From Prevotella sp. (GTDB taxonomy: Bacteria; Bacteroidota; Bacteroidia; Bacteroidales; Bacteroidaceae), in contig JAFVGZ010000001.1 of NCBI GenBank assembly GCA_017478025.1, positions 1 through 43,454 of the forward strand: DNA of 43,454 nucleotides, written 5' to 3'. Below are positions 34,006-41,173 of the stretch, one piece after another. Within the stretch, counting starts at the first letter, position 1. Each line of letters opens with the position of its first letter. The translations under genes were made by a program, and so were the position numbers. Below the pieces are notes generated by a model, which saw only the letters and a list, made by a program, of their open reading frames with translations, did no database searches and had not been told where the DNA came from.

Positions 34006-34962
34006 ATGCCAAAAACCAGAAAATGCGCTTATTGTGGCAAGGTTTTCACCACAAACAGCGGAATACAGAAGTACTGCTCTGAGGAATGTGCTGAGCAAGC
34101 GAAGGAAACCAAGAAAAAGAGACAAAGGGATTTCCTTCGAGCTGTCGAGCCAGTGATGGAACTCCAGCAACAGGAGTATCTGACCTTTTCTAAAGCTGCC
34201 ATCCTTTTAGGCTGTACCCGTCAGTATGTCTATAAACTCGTTGAGCAAGGGAAGTTGCCTGCTTCACGACTGAGCAGCCGAATGGCTCTTGTCCGCAGAA
34301 GTGACATAGAGAAGATGTTTGCAGCCAATCCATATAACCGCGTCCTTCCTTGTACGAAGCCCAAGAAAGATTCTTCAAAGAAGAAGGCATCTGTTGGTGA
34401 CAAGAAGCAGAAAGTCCAATCAGCATCATCGTATTCAGATGAAATTCTTGAATACTATTCTGGTGAGGAAGTGAAGCAGATTTATAAGGTCAAACAGTCG
34501 TGGCTTTATGCATCTGCCAAGCGTCATCAGATTCCCATGTGCCGCATCGCAGGACGGAACTATTACAGCAAAAAACACATTGATGCAGTATTTGGCACTA
34601 CCATAGACCTTGATGCCATTGTCGATTGGCTGTCACCACAGGAAGTGGCAGACCGATATGGTATCAACCTTACGGCAGTCCGTTCCTATGCCCATCGTCA
34701 CAAGATTCCAACCAAGCGTGAGTATGGATGCACCTACTATTCTCAGAGTCATTTTGATGAACTCCGTCGTACAGACCTCTTGTCCAACGAGGACTATTAT
34801 ACTGTGGAGCAAGTGCAGCAACTCTATGGACTGACTAAAGCCAACATCTGCCACATCGTCAAGGTCAAGCACATAGAGAAGACAAAAGTAGGAAGGCTTA
34901 ATCTCCTGCTCCGTTCTGATGTGGAGAGAGTGATGGAGGAACGTAAGGCCGCAGGATTCTGA
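34006..34962 (+). CDS. DNA-binding protein with zinc finger and four excisionase-type HTH domains
   Basis: 318 residues. A four-Cys zinc-finger-like motif (C7, C10, C24, C28) is followed by a basic segment and a first MerR/excisionase-type HTH (about 58-105, FSKAAILLGCTRQYVYKLVE). After a Lys/Ser linker come three more HTH units: about 150-196 (GEEVKQIYKVKQSWLYA), 208-255 (PQEVADRYGINLTAVRSYA) and 264-312 (VEQVQQLYGLTKANICHIV). Each has the short wing that ends in a hydrophobic/Arg-Ser-Asp segment. It is the first gene of the element, upstream of the integrase, and the control module of int starts 13 bp past its stop. A role in excision, integration control or transcription is inferred. Confidence 0.85.
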   Translation: MPKTRKCAYCGKVFTTNSGIQKYCSEECAEQAKETKKKRQRDFLRAVEPVMELQQQEYLTFSKAAILLGCTRQYVYKLVEQGKLPASRLSSRMALVRRSDIEKMFAANPYNRVLPCTKPKKDSSKKKASVGDKKQKVQSASSYSDEILEYYSGEEVKQIYKVKQSWLYASAKRHQIPMCRIAGRNYYSKKHIDAVFGTTIDLDAIVDWLSPQEVADRYGINLTAVRSYAHRHKIPTKREYGCTYYSQSHFDELRRTDLLSNEDYYTVEQVQQLYGLTKANICHIVKVKHIEKTKVGRLNLLLRSDVERVMEERKAAGF

Positions 34963-34974
34963 ATTTCTACCATA

Positions 34975-35042
34975 CTGACAGATTATTCGGTGATGATTGA
35001 GAATAATCGGAGTCAGCAACGCATCATTGAGTTCCTTTGCAC
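34975..35042 (+). promoter_or_regulatory. Control module, copy 1 (upstream of the integrase gene)
   Basis: A dyad CTGA..GATTATTC (34975-34988) and GAATAATCGGAGTCAG (35001-35016), then GCATCATTGAGTTCCTTTGC. The last part resembles a -7 box (TTCCTTTG for TAnnTTTG). About 58 of 68 positions match copy 2 at 39177-39244, with identical spacing. Confidence 0.8.
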
Positions 35043-35043
35043 C

Positions 35044-35098
35044 CGTGGAGAAACGCTCCACCATGATTACTAACAATAATATATATATGTATGAGTAA
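35044..35098 (+). promoter_or_regulatory. Integrase mRNA leader: hairpin plus 11-codon leader ORF overlapping the int start
   Basis: Hairpin GTGGAG-AAACG-CTCCAC at 35044-35060, just at the expected transcript start. An ATG at 35063 opens MITNNNIYMYE, ending in a TAA at 35096-35098 that overlaps the int ATG (35091) in another frame. This could couple or limit integrase translation. Confidence 0.5.
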
Positions 35099-36257
35099 CA
35101 TTTGTAAGACCGTGAGCCTCCGCACACGGAAGATCAAAGGCGGAGAACAACTTTCCTTCTATCTCGACTACTATCCTGGCTATCGGGACGAGTCCACCAT
35201 GAAGGTCATGCGTCATGAATCGCTCGGCATCTACATCTATGCCAAGCCGAAGTCACAACGGGAGAAGGACTATAACGACCGTATGCGTGAGAAGGCTGAA
35301 GCCCTCCGCTGCCGTCGCTATGAGAGTATCGTGAATGAAAGGTACGACTTCTTTGATAAAGAAAAGATGAAGGGTGACTTCCTTGCCTACTTCAAGCAGA
35401 AGGCAGACAAGAAGAACTGCAAGTGGCAGCATGTCTATAAGCACTTCGCCAGATTTTGCAATGACAAGTGCCGCTTCGATGAAATCAACGTTGATTTGTG
35501 CAACAAGTTCCGTGAGTATCTTCTAAATGCTCCACAGACCATCCACACAGAGCACAAACTGCACATCAATAGTGTTGCAGGCTATTGGTCCACCTTTCGT
35601 GCCGTACTCCATACCGCCTACAGGGAGCACAAGATTATGGAGAATCCCAACGGCTTCTTGGAACGTATTGACACGATTCCGACAGAAAAAGAGCACTTAT
35701 CCAAGGAGGAACTTATCAGATTGGCCAACACGCCATGTTCGTCTGAGGTCTTGAAAAAGGCTTTCCTCTTCTCTTGCCTGACTGGACTCCGCAAGAGCGA
35801 CATCAAGCAACTGACATGGGACAAGATTCAACCATACGGTGACGGTGGCATGTATGTCACGCTCCGTATGCAGAAGACCAAGGAACTGGTGAACAATCCC
35901 ATCAGTGACGAGGCTTTGGAACTGATTGGTTTCAATGATGACGATGAAAACCACAAACCTACCGATAAGGTGTTCGTTGGCTTCAACGACAGTCTTACTC
36001 AAACTCCGCTGAAGAACTGGCTAAAGGCGGCTGGCATCACCAAGCATATAACCTATCATTGCAGCCGTCACACACTTGGTTCGCTCCAAGTCGAGGCTGG
36101 CACGAGTGTTTATACCGTCCAGCACATCCTTGGACACAAGAATGTTTCCACCACTCAGATCTATGCTGCGATGGCAGACGAGAGTAAGCGTGAGTCCATC
36201 AACCGCATAACATTGAAGCCAGCAAAGAACGTGCAGCTGAAGATTGTCGGCCAATAG
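35091..36257 (+). CDS. int: Tyrosine recombinase / site-specific integrase
   Basis: 388 residues. N-terminal arm-binding region and SAM-like core-binding domain (about 95-190), then the catalytic domain with R234 (TGLRKSDIKQL), H323-x-x-R326 (TYHCSRHTLG), H349 (LGHKNVS) and the nucleophile Y358 (TTQIYA). This is the Bacteroides-type phage integrase found in conjugative and mobilizable transposons. It should insert and excise the element by strand exchange at short att cores. Expression is likely controlled by the dyad module upstream; a strong terminator follows. Confidence 0.95.
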   Translation: MSNICKTVSLRTRKIKGGEQLSFYLDYYPGYRDESTMKVMRHESLGIYIYAKPKSQREKDYNDRMREKAEALRCRRYESIVNERYDFFDKEKMKGDFLAYFKQKADKKNCKWQHVYKHFARFCNDKCRFDEINVDLCNKFREYLLNAPQTIHTEHKLHINSVAGYWSTFRAVLHTAYREHKIMENPNGFLERIDTIPTEKEHLSKEELIRLANTPCSSEVLKKAFLFSCLTGLRKSDIKQLTWDKIQPYGDGGMYVTLRMQKTKELVNNPISDEALELIGFNDDDENHKPTDKVFVGFNDSLTQTPLKNWLKAAGITKHITYHCSRHTLGSLQVEAGTSVYTVQHILGHKNVSTTQIYAAMADESKRESINRITLKPAKNVQLKIVGQ

Positions 36258-36282
36258 TTTTTCTATTCGTATCGTTTTTATG

Positions 36283-36309
36283 GGGAGAGGCATTGCTTCT
36301 CCCTTTTTT
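36283..36309 (+). terminator. Rho-independent terminator of the integrase gene
   Basis: GGGAGA (36283-36288) and TCTCCC (36298-36303) with a 9-nt interior partly paired, followed by six T. It is 26 nt past the int stop. Confidence 0.88.
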
Positions 36310-36449
36310 GTTTCGCAGATTTCCGTTTTGTCCTGACTTACAACCCTTTTAGAGTATGAAAATCGCTGCAAAATCATACTCGTAAGCCAACTAATCTTAA
36401 ATATGGGCTGATTGTTTTGACATTCATCGGCAGTCAGAAATAACCGAAG

Positions 36450-36457
36450 TAACTTTG
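36450..36457 (+). promoter_or_regulatory. Likely promoter of the 36528 gene
   Basis: TAACTTTG fits TAnnTTTG. Upstream, CTGATTG (36408) and CGGCAGTCAG (36428-36437) echo parts of the two control modules with altered spacing, so this may be a degenerate third relative. No -33 TTTG at 20 nt. Confidence 0.5.
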
Positions 36458-36527
36458 CACTCCAGAAGCACCTAAGCATTGGCTGTTTCCGATTAATCGC
36501 GAATAGTAAAACTAAAAGATACAAGAT

Positions 36528-37358
36528 ATGTTTGAAATGAAATCACTGAAGCTTAGAGACCTTTGTCTCTTGTTGGGATGCCCATGTGTGGTGTTCCTTT
36601 CCATTTCCCTGCTTGTCTCCCTGAAAGTTGGAGCCGATTTTCGGCAGGACAGCCTTGCTAAGTGGATGGCATTTATTCTGTGCAACCTGCTGCTATGGCT
36701 ATTATATGTCATGTTCCAGTCGGTACTGCTTGATTTGTTTCCGCAAAAGAGGGACAGACAATCAATAGCAATTCCACAGACAATGAAACAAGTGGTGCAG
36801 ACAGACGTTGTCCCTGAAATGGAAAACACAAACCCTCTGCCACTTATGGCCAATGATAGCACCTCCTTGATTACCCCTAATTCAGAAACTCTGGAAGAAA
36901 GTGTAAGCGTCAAAACCAAGGAAGACTCATACATCCAGCGATGCAAGGCTTATGAGCAGGAGCAAGAACAAAGACGGAAAGAAACTATCGCTGCAATACT
37001 GGATTATGCCAGATATACCATGTCGCCCTATGTCTATGACAGCGAAGAGTTGGAGAACCTTTGTGAGGAAGTAAGGCATTGGTCAGAAGAATATACCTAT
37101 TCTCCAATCCCCATCAGGCTGAAACAGAGACTTACCACCCTCGATCTCCGCCACTTTGTTTGGAATATCGGTGAACGTCTGGGTACCAAGAACGGCTACA
37201 ATGGCTATGCACGTGCAGACTTCATCAAGGCGATGTTTCCCGATGTGATGAAGGACATCGAGCAGGATAGCATCCGTAACTTCAAGTTCCAACCTAACAA
37301 GGGGAGCATCGTGATAGACGAGCCTGATGAAGATAACTACCATTTCCACATAAAATAG
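36528..37358 (+). CDS. Element-encoded membrane protein of unknown function
   Basis: 276 residues. Two hydrophobic segments near the N-terminus (about 12-33 and 45-70), a low-complexity linker (about 80-135), a charged helix (RCKAYEQEQEQRRKETIAA) and a C-terminal domain with conserved-looking motifs HFVWNIGERLG and YARADFIKAMFPDVM. I do not recognise a named family, though proteins with this C-terminal pattern seem common on Bacteroides mobile elements. It has its own promoter and is closed by a strong terminator, so it is a monocistronic unit. Confidence 0.75.
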   Translation: MFEMKSLKLRDLCLLLGCPCVVFLSISLLVSLKVGADFRQDSLAKWMAFILCNLLLWLLYVMFQSVLLDLFPQKRDRQSIAIPQTMKQVVQTDVVPEMENTNPLPLMANDSTSLITPNSETLEESVSVKTKEDSYIQRCKAYEQEQEQRRKETIAAILDYARYTMSPYVYDSEELENLCEEVRHWSEEYTYSPIPIRLKQRLTTLDLRHFVWNIGERLGTKNGYNGYARADFIKAMFPDVMKDIEQDSIRNFKFQPNKGSIVIDEPDEDNYHFHIK

Positions 37359-37373
37359 AGAAGTATGCCTTTT

Positions 37374-37420
37374 AAAAATCAGCGAAAATCAAGAAAAATT
37401 TCCCTTTTTCGCTGATTTTT
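37374..37420 (+). terminator. Strong terminator after the membrane-protein gene
   Basis: Perfect 15-bp stem: AAAAATCAGCGAAAA (37374-37388) with TTTTCGCTGATTTTT (37406-37420). The A/T ends make it potentially bidirectional. It separates the 36528 gene from the ATPase cargo gene. Confidence 0.85.
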
Positions 37421-37454
37421 AGACAAAGAATGGTGGGGTTCAAAATAAAATTTG

Positions 37455-37462
37455 TATTTTTG
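37455..37462 (+). promoter_or_regulatory. Likely promoter of the ATPase cargo gene (-7 box)
   Basis: TATTTTTG fits TAnnTTTG, 23 nt before the ATG; the -33 position reads TGGT. Confidence 0.5.
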
Positions 37463-37485
37463 CAGCACATTAAAGACATATAAAG

Positions 37486-38949
37486 ATGAAGTACCCGAAT
37501 ATTATTGGCAGAGAAGCTGAAATCGCGACACTTGAGCGTTTGTACAAATCTAAGAAGTCTGAGTTTGTGGCCATCTATGGACGCAGACGCATAGGCAAGT
37601 CATATCTGGTCAGTGAAGTGTATGGCAGCAAGATTGTCTTTTCTGCCGTCGGCACATATATGAAGGACGGAGATAAGAATTACGATACTTACCGCAAGTT
37701 GCAGTTGGATCATTTCTACGATTCTCTCTTGTTGTCAGGTCTTGATGCCACTACGTCAGAAAAACCATCCTGTTGGCGTGAAGCCTTTCTGCTTCTACGC
37801 AAACTGCTTGAAAGCATACGCTCTCGTCGGAAGGTTATTCTCATAGACGAACTGCCCTGGCTGGCGGGGCCCAAATCGTCTGAGATGATTTCGGAACTCG
37901 GCTATTTTTGGAACTCATGGGCAGACAGCCAAAGAAATATAGTGCTGGTGGTTTGCGGCTCGGCAACGAGCTGGATGCTTGACAATGTGATCCGTGATTA
38001 CGGAGGACTGCACGGAAGGCTTACCGAGACAATAAAACTTGCCCCCTTTACATTGGCCGAATGCCAGAAGTATTACAGGCGCAACGGATTCCGTCTGTCC
38101 CGATATGAGATGTGCATCTGCTACATGGCTTTGGGAGGTGTTCCCTTTTATCTTGACAAACTGCGCAACAGTCAGACAATTACGGAAAACATTGACCGTA
38201 TTTTCTTTGCTGACGAGAAAATACATCAAGAGTTCGTCGATGTCTATGCCGGACTTTATGCCAGCAAGGAACGCTATGTGGATATCGTAAAAGTCTTGGG
38301 AAGCCAATTCTATGGAATGACCCAGAAAGAAATTGGTGCGGCTATAGATGTCAAAAGCGGAGGAACTCTTACCAAATTGCTTGAAAATCTTATAGAATCT
38401 GATATCATCAGGACTTATCCGCGCTATGGTAAAGAGCGAGTGGAGACTGTCTATCAGCTGATTGATTTCTTCTCTTTGTTCTATTTGCGTTTCATACAGG
38501 GCGGACAGGCAAAGAAAGGAGTATGGAACTCCATTCATGGAACTCCCACTTTCTATACATGGGCAGGAGATACATTTGAACTGCTTTGTATAGAGCATTT
38601 GCCTCGTATTCAGGATTCGCTGCGTATAGCTTCCATCGACAGTAATTATTGCTGGAATGGAAAGAGTCCTGACGGAAGAGGTGCTCAGATAGACTTACTG
38701 CTGGAAAGCAAAGCTGACAGGACAGACTATCTGTGTGAAATGAAATTCACTGGAACCAAATATGCCATAACGAAGACCGATGAAGAGAATTTCCTGAATA
38801 AAATAGAAGCCTTTGTTGCAAGTAAGATGCACAACAAGACGCATAGCATCCAACTGGTTATGGTTACGACGATGGGAATAGCAAGAGGCGAACATGCCAG
38901 TATCGTTAACCAATCAATCACATTGGATGACCTGTTTATGGAACGTTGA
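37486..38949 (+). CDS. AAA+ ATPase with C-terminal PD-(D/E)XK nuclease-like domain (ATPase_2/DUF234 type)
   Basis: 487 residues. Walker A GRRRIGKSY (32-40), Walker B VILIDELPWL (D121, E122), a sensor-like VVCGSATSWM, the helical lid LAPFTLAECQKYY, then a winged-helix segment (MTQKEIGAAIDV) and a C-terminal domain with D403 (RGAQIDLLL) and E418-x-K420 (LCEMKFT), the spacing of a PD-(D/E)XK core. This is the archaeal-type ATPase family frequent in Bacteroidota; the function is unknown and suggestions of defence or toxin roles are untested. It is enclosed by a terminator on each side and has its own promoter, so it looks like independent cargo inserted between the int and mob halves. Confidence 0.88.
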   Translation: MKYPNIIGREAEIATLERLYKSKKSEFVAIYGRRRIGKSYLVSEVYGSKIVFSAVGTYMKDGDKNYDTYRKLQLDHFYDSLLLSGLDATTSEKPSCWREAFLLLRKLLESIRSRRKVILIDELPWLAGPKSSEMISELGYFWNSWADSQRNIVLVVCGSATSWMLDNVIRDYGGLHGRLTETIKLAPFTLAECQKYYRRNGFRLSRYEMCICYMALGGVPFYLDKLRNSQTITENIDRIFFADEKIHQEFVDVYAGLYASKERYVDIVKVLGSQFYGMTQKEIGAAIDVKSGGTLTKLLENLIESDIIRTYPRYGKERVETVYQLIDFFSLFYLRFIQGGQAKKGVWNSIHGTPTFYTWAGDTFELLCIEHLPRIQDSLRIASIDSNYCWNGKSPDGRGAQIDLLLESKADRTDYLCEMKFTGTKYAITKTDEENFLNKIEAFVASKMHNKTHSIQLVMVTTMGIARGEHASIVNQSITLDDLFMER

Positions 38950-39035
38950 TTCATCTTTACCAGTATTCCGACTAAATGGTATTTCCCAAATCGGAATGCT
39001 AATTCTCTTTTAATAATAAGATTCTTATACCCCTT

Positions 39036-39087
39036 AAAGGTGGGCGAAAGTTGATGTTTAGGCATCGGTTTTCGCCCACCTTTTTTT
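39036..39087 (+). terminator. Rho-independent terminator of the ATPase gene
   Basis: AAAGGTGGGCGAAA and TTTTCGCCCACCTTT arms with a T-rich tail (39081-39087), 86 nt past the stop. Confidence 0.9.
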
Positions 39088-39176
39088 ATTGTGTCTGTAC
39101 TGTAAAGGCAACTCTATACCTTCTTTTTCCCTTTATTCAAACTTGAAACCACTTGTTTTTCATTAAAATACCCATG

Positions 39177-39244
39177 CTGATTGATTATTCATTGCTTATC
39201 GTGAATAATCGGAGTCAGCATGGCATCATTGAGTTCCTTTGCAG
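39177..39244 (+). promoter_or_regulatory. Control module, copy 2 (upstream of the excisionase/mobilization genes)
   Basis: CTGATTGATTATTC (39177-39190) and GAATAATCGGAGTCAG (39203-39218), then GCATCATTGAGTTCCTTTGC ending at 39242. Spacing is the same as in copy 1 (34975-35042). A hairpin GGTCT-N8-AGACC follows at 39247-39264, at the same offset as the hairpin after copy 1. Confidence 0.8.
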
Positions 39245-39273
39245 CCGGTCTCAAACCAAAGACCGTGAACATA

Positions 39274-39681
39274 ATGGAAAATAAAGAATTGACTTTCAAC
39301 GACCTTCCACAGGTCGTCGCCCAGCTTCGGGATGAGGTGATGGGCATGAGAACGCTGCTAATCAAGCAGCAGGAAGAGAACCGTAAACAACAGGTACGCG
39401 AGAACCGTCACAAGCCCATGACGGTGGAGGAGGCAGCTGAGTACACGCGCATCCCTTTGGGAACGCTGTACATGAAACTCGGTGATGGGACGATACCAGC
39501 CACAAAGCCAGGCAAACGCTATGTCCTCTATCAGGATGAGCTTGACAAGTGGCTGGAGGCGAATCGCAAGAATCCCATTCCTTTGACGGATGAGGAGCAG
39601 AACTCAGCCATCCTTGCCTCGCACAAGAGAAAGCCAGACAAGCATGACTGGCAGTCAGAAGCAGACATCAATCCGACGTAA
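39274..39681 (+). CDS. Excisionase-like helix-turn-helix protein
   Basis: 135 residues from the ATG at 39274 (MENKELTFNDLPQVVAQL). An earlier in-frame ATG at 39220 lies inside the control module and is rejected. A coiled-coil-like N-terminal part (about 10-42) precedes an HTH_17 / excisionase-type domain at about 50-95 (MTVEEAAEYTRIPLGTLYM, then RYVLYQDELDKWLE). Such proteins act as recombination directionality factors or as transcription factors in Bacteroides elements. It is the first gene of the mobilization half. Confidence 0.85.
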   Translation: MENKELTFNDLPQVVAQLRDEVMGMRTLLIKQQEENRKQQVRENRHKPMTVEEAAEYTRIPLGTLYMKLGDGTIPATKPGKRYVLYQDELDKWLEANRKNPIPLTDEEQNSAILASHKRKPDKHDWQSEADINPT

Positions 39682-39734
39682 CCTTGTCTTCAGGTTCAAC
39701 TCGAATTACGTTCAAACACATTATTAACAACGGT

Positions 39735-39760
39735 TGAGGGCTGACCAATGCCAGCCCTCA
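39735..39760 (+). promoter_or_regulatory. Perfect hairpin 18 nt before the 39779 gene
   Basis: TGAGGGCTG-ACCAATGC-CAGCCCTCA, a 9-bp stem with 8-nt loop, in the 97-bp gap after the excisionase-like gene. It is followed by an A-rich stretch rather than T, so attenuation or mRNA processing is more likely than termination. Confidence 0.55.
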
Positions 39761-39778
39761 CCACAAACAAATAAAAAA

Positions 39779-40615
39779 ATGAAATACAGGAATATCAAAT
39801 ACGGAATCCTGCTGACCAAGCAGCAGCTTGACTTCCTCAAAGATGACAACCAAGGTTTTCACCGCATGAAAGCCCTTGATACCATTCTCTCTTTGGCGGC
39901 AATAGAGCCTTTCCATTACGAGAAGAAGAACTTTTCTGCTGACCTCAGTATCGGTCAGTTTGCCATATCGAAAGTAGAACTTGCCGAACTATGGCACTGT
40001 GACCGCAAGACTGCACAGAAAATGATCGACCTCTTCAATGAGGTGGGGATTCTCACATCTATTGCCAATAACCGCACGACTATCCACACCATTCATTGTT
40101 TGGCATTCTGGTTTGTGGATGGGCGGGATGCTCCCATCAAGAATCCGAATTATCATCGGAATACAGCCACTCTCAAATTGGCTGACCAAGGTAATGCCAA
40201 CCCGACAGATTCTAATGATAATGGCAACATCCATCCTCTATCGTTAACCTCTTCTACTCCCGTTTCATCTGTGGCTGATGCCAACAACGATGAAAGGGAA
40301 GAGAATAAACCATCTCCATGCGAAGAGGATGGACAGCTGCCAGATGATTACTTGAAGCAACTTGATGAACACTATGCCAACCTGTTGCCAGAAACCGATG
40401 AGCCATATCGCACATCAAATGATGTCGCATTAGGCGACACTCCTCCCATACCTACCAATCCAAAGGGCATCCCTGATGATGATGGCTCGACAAATCAACT
40501 TGTCTCGTCAATCCCTAATCCAGCAGCTGGGGATGTAACCGACACCATCAAAAGCCCCCAAAATGGCAGAGACAAACAAGAGGTTAATGCCACGGACAAG
40601 CCCGAAGAAGTGTGA
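39779..40615 (+). CDS. Element-encoded protein with winged-helix-like N-terminus, function unknown
   Basis: 278 residues from the ATG at 39779 (MKYRNIKYGILLTKQQLDFL); the upstream extension to 39734 covers the hairpin and is not used. The first 120 residues look like a DNA-binding, replication-protein-like winged helix (SIGQFAISKVELAELWHCDRK-type segment, then MIDLFNEVGILTSIANNRTT). The rest (about 125-278) is acidic and low complexity (Asn, Asp, Pro, Ser) and probably disordered. It may help initiate transfer or replication; I do not recognise a named family. Confidence 0.72.
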   Translation: MKYRNIKYGILLTKQQLDFLKDDNQGFHRMKALDTILSLAAIEPFHYEKKNFSADLSIGQFAISKVELAELWHCDRKTAQKMIDLFNEVGILTSIANNRTTIHTIHCLAFWFVDGRDAPIKNPNYHRNTATLKLADQGNANPTDSNDNGNIHPLSLTSSTPVSSVADANNDEREENKPSPCEEDGQLPDDYLKQLDEHYANLLPETDEPYRTSNDVALGDTPPIPTNPKGIPDDDGSTNQLVSSIPNPAAGDVTDTIKSPQNGRDKQEVNATDKPEEV

Positions 40616-40639
40616 TTTTTTCTGAGGTCTAAACAAGAA

Positions 40640-40735
40640 GTCCCAATGTCTGACAGATTTGCTCCGCTGCACTGTCCTTCCACTGGGTTCTTGCGTCGCT
40701 CGCAGGCTCGCACCGGGCTGTCCAAGGCTTTTACT
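40640..40735 (+). other. Candidate oriT region upstream of mobC-mobA
   Basis: This 176-bp gap (40616-40791) contains a G/C-rich block unlike its AT-rich surroundings, with overlapping small dyads (TGCG-N5-CGCA at 40692-40704; CCAC-TGG) and a direct repeat CTGTCC at about 40671 and 40718. Relaxase genes of this type usually have oriT just upstream. No nick site was identified; position is the main argument. Confidence 0.35.
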
Positions 40736-40791
40736 TCAATCTCCCAATAGTATTACATTTATAACCCAACAAAAAAAATCATTGAGTAATT

Positions 40792-41169
40792 ATGATTAAG
40801 ACAAAATCGAAGACCTCAGAAAAGAGGCAGAACAAAGGACACCATATCGATGTCCGCTTCACGGAAGAAGAATACAACCAGATTATCACCAACGCCAACA
40901 AGTGCGGAATGCACAAGAGCATCTATGTCCATGATGCTGTCCTTGGGCACCAACCAAAGCTTTTGATGACCGTGGAACAGGAGGAAGCGCTGAAAAGTCT
41001 TTCCGCCGCAAGGTCTGAACTTGTCGGCATACGCAATGCCCTTCACGGACTGCCGCAGGAGGTGAGGAAGCGTTACTTCAGGAACGAGCGAATCATGACG
41101 GCATGGATAGAGGGCGTGAACTACCTCATCCAGCACTGGGACACCATCAAGGAAAAGTTTGGAGGATAG
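40792..41169 (+). CDS. mobC: MobC-like relaxosome accessory protein
   Basis: 125 residues. A basic N-terminus is followed by a ribbon-helix-helix-like segment (HHIDVRFTEEEYNQIITNAN) and a helical part with SARSELVGIRNALHGL, the pattern of MobC/BmgA-type proteins that bind oriT and help the relaxase. The gene lies immediately upstream of the relaxase gene (4-nt gap), with the sequence GGAGG at the junction. Confidence 0.82.
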   Translation: MIKTKSKTSEKRQNKGHHIDVRFTEEEYNQIITNANKCGMHKSIYVHDAVLGHQPKLLMTVEQEEALKSLSAARSELVGIRNALHGLPQEVRKRYFRNERIMTAWIEGVNYLIQHWDTIKEKFGG

Positions 41170-41173
41170 GATT

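Noticed and set aside
39220-39273. Longer start of the excisionase-like protein
   Set aside because: The ATG at 39220 lies within the control module shared with the integrase gene, upstream of the predicted transcript start.
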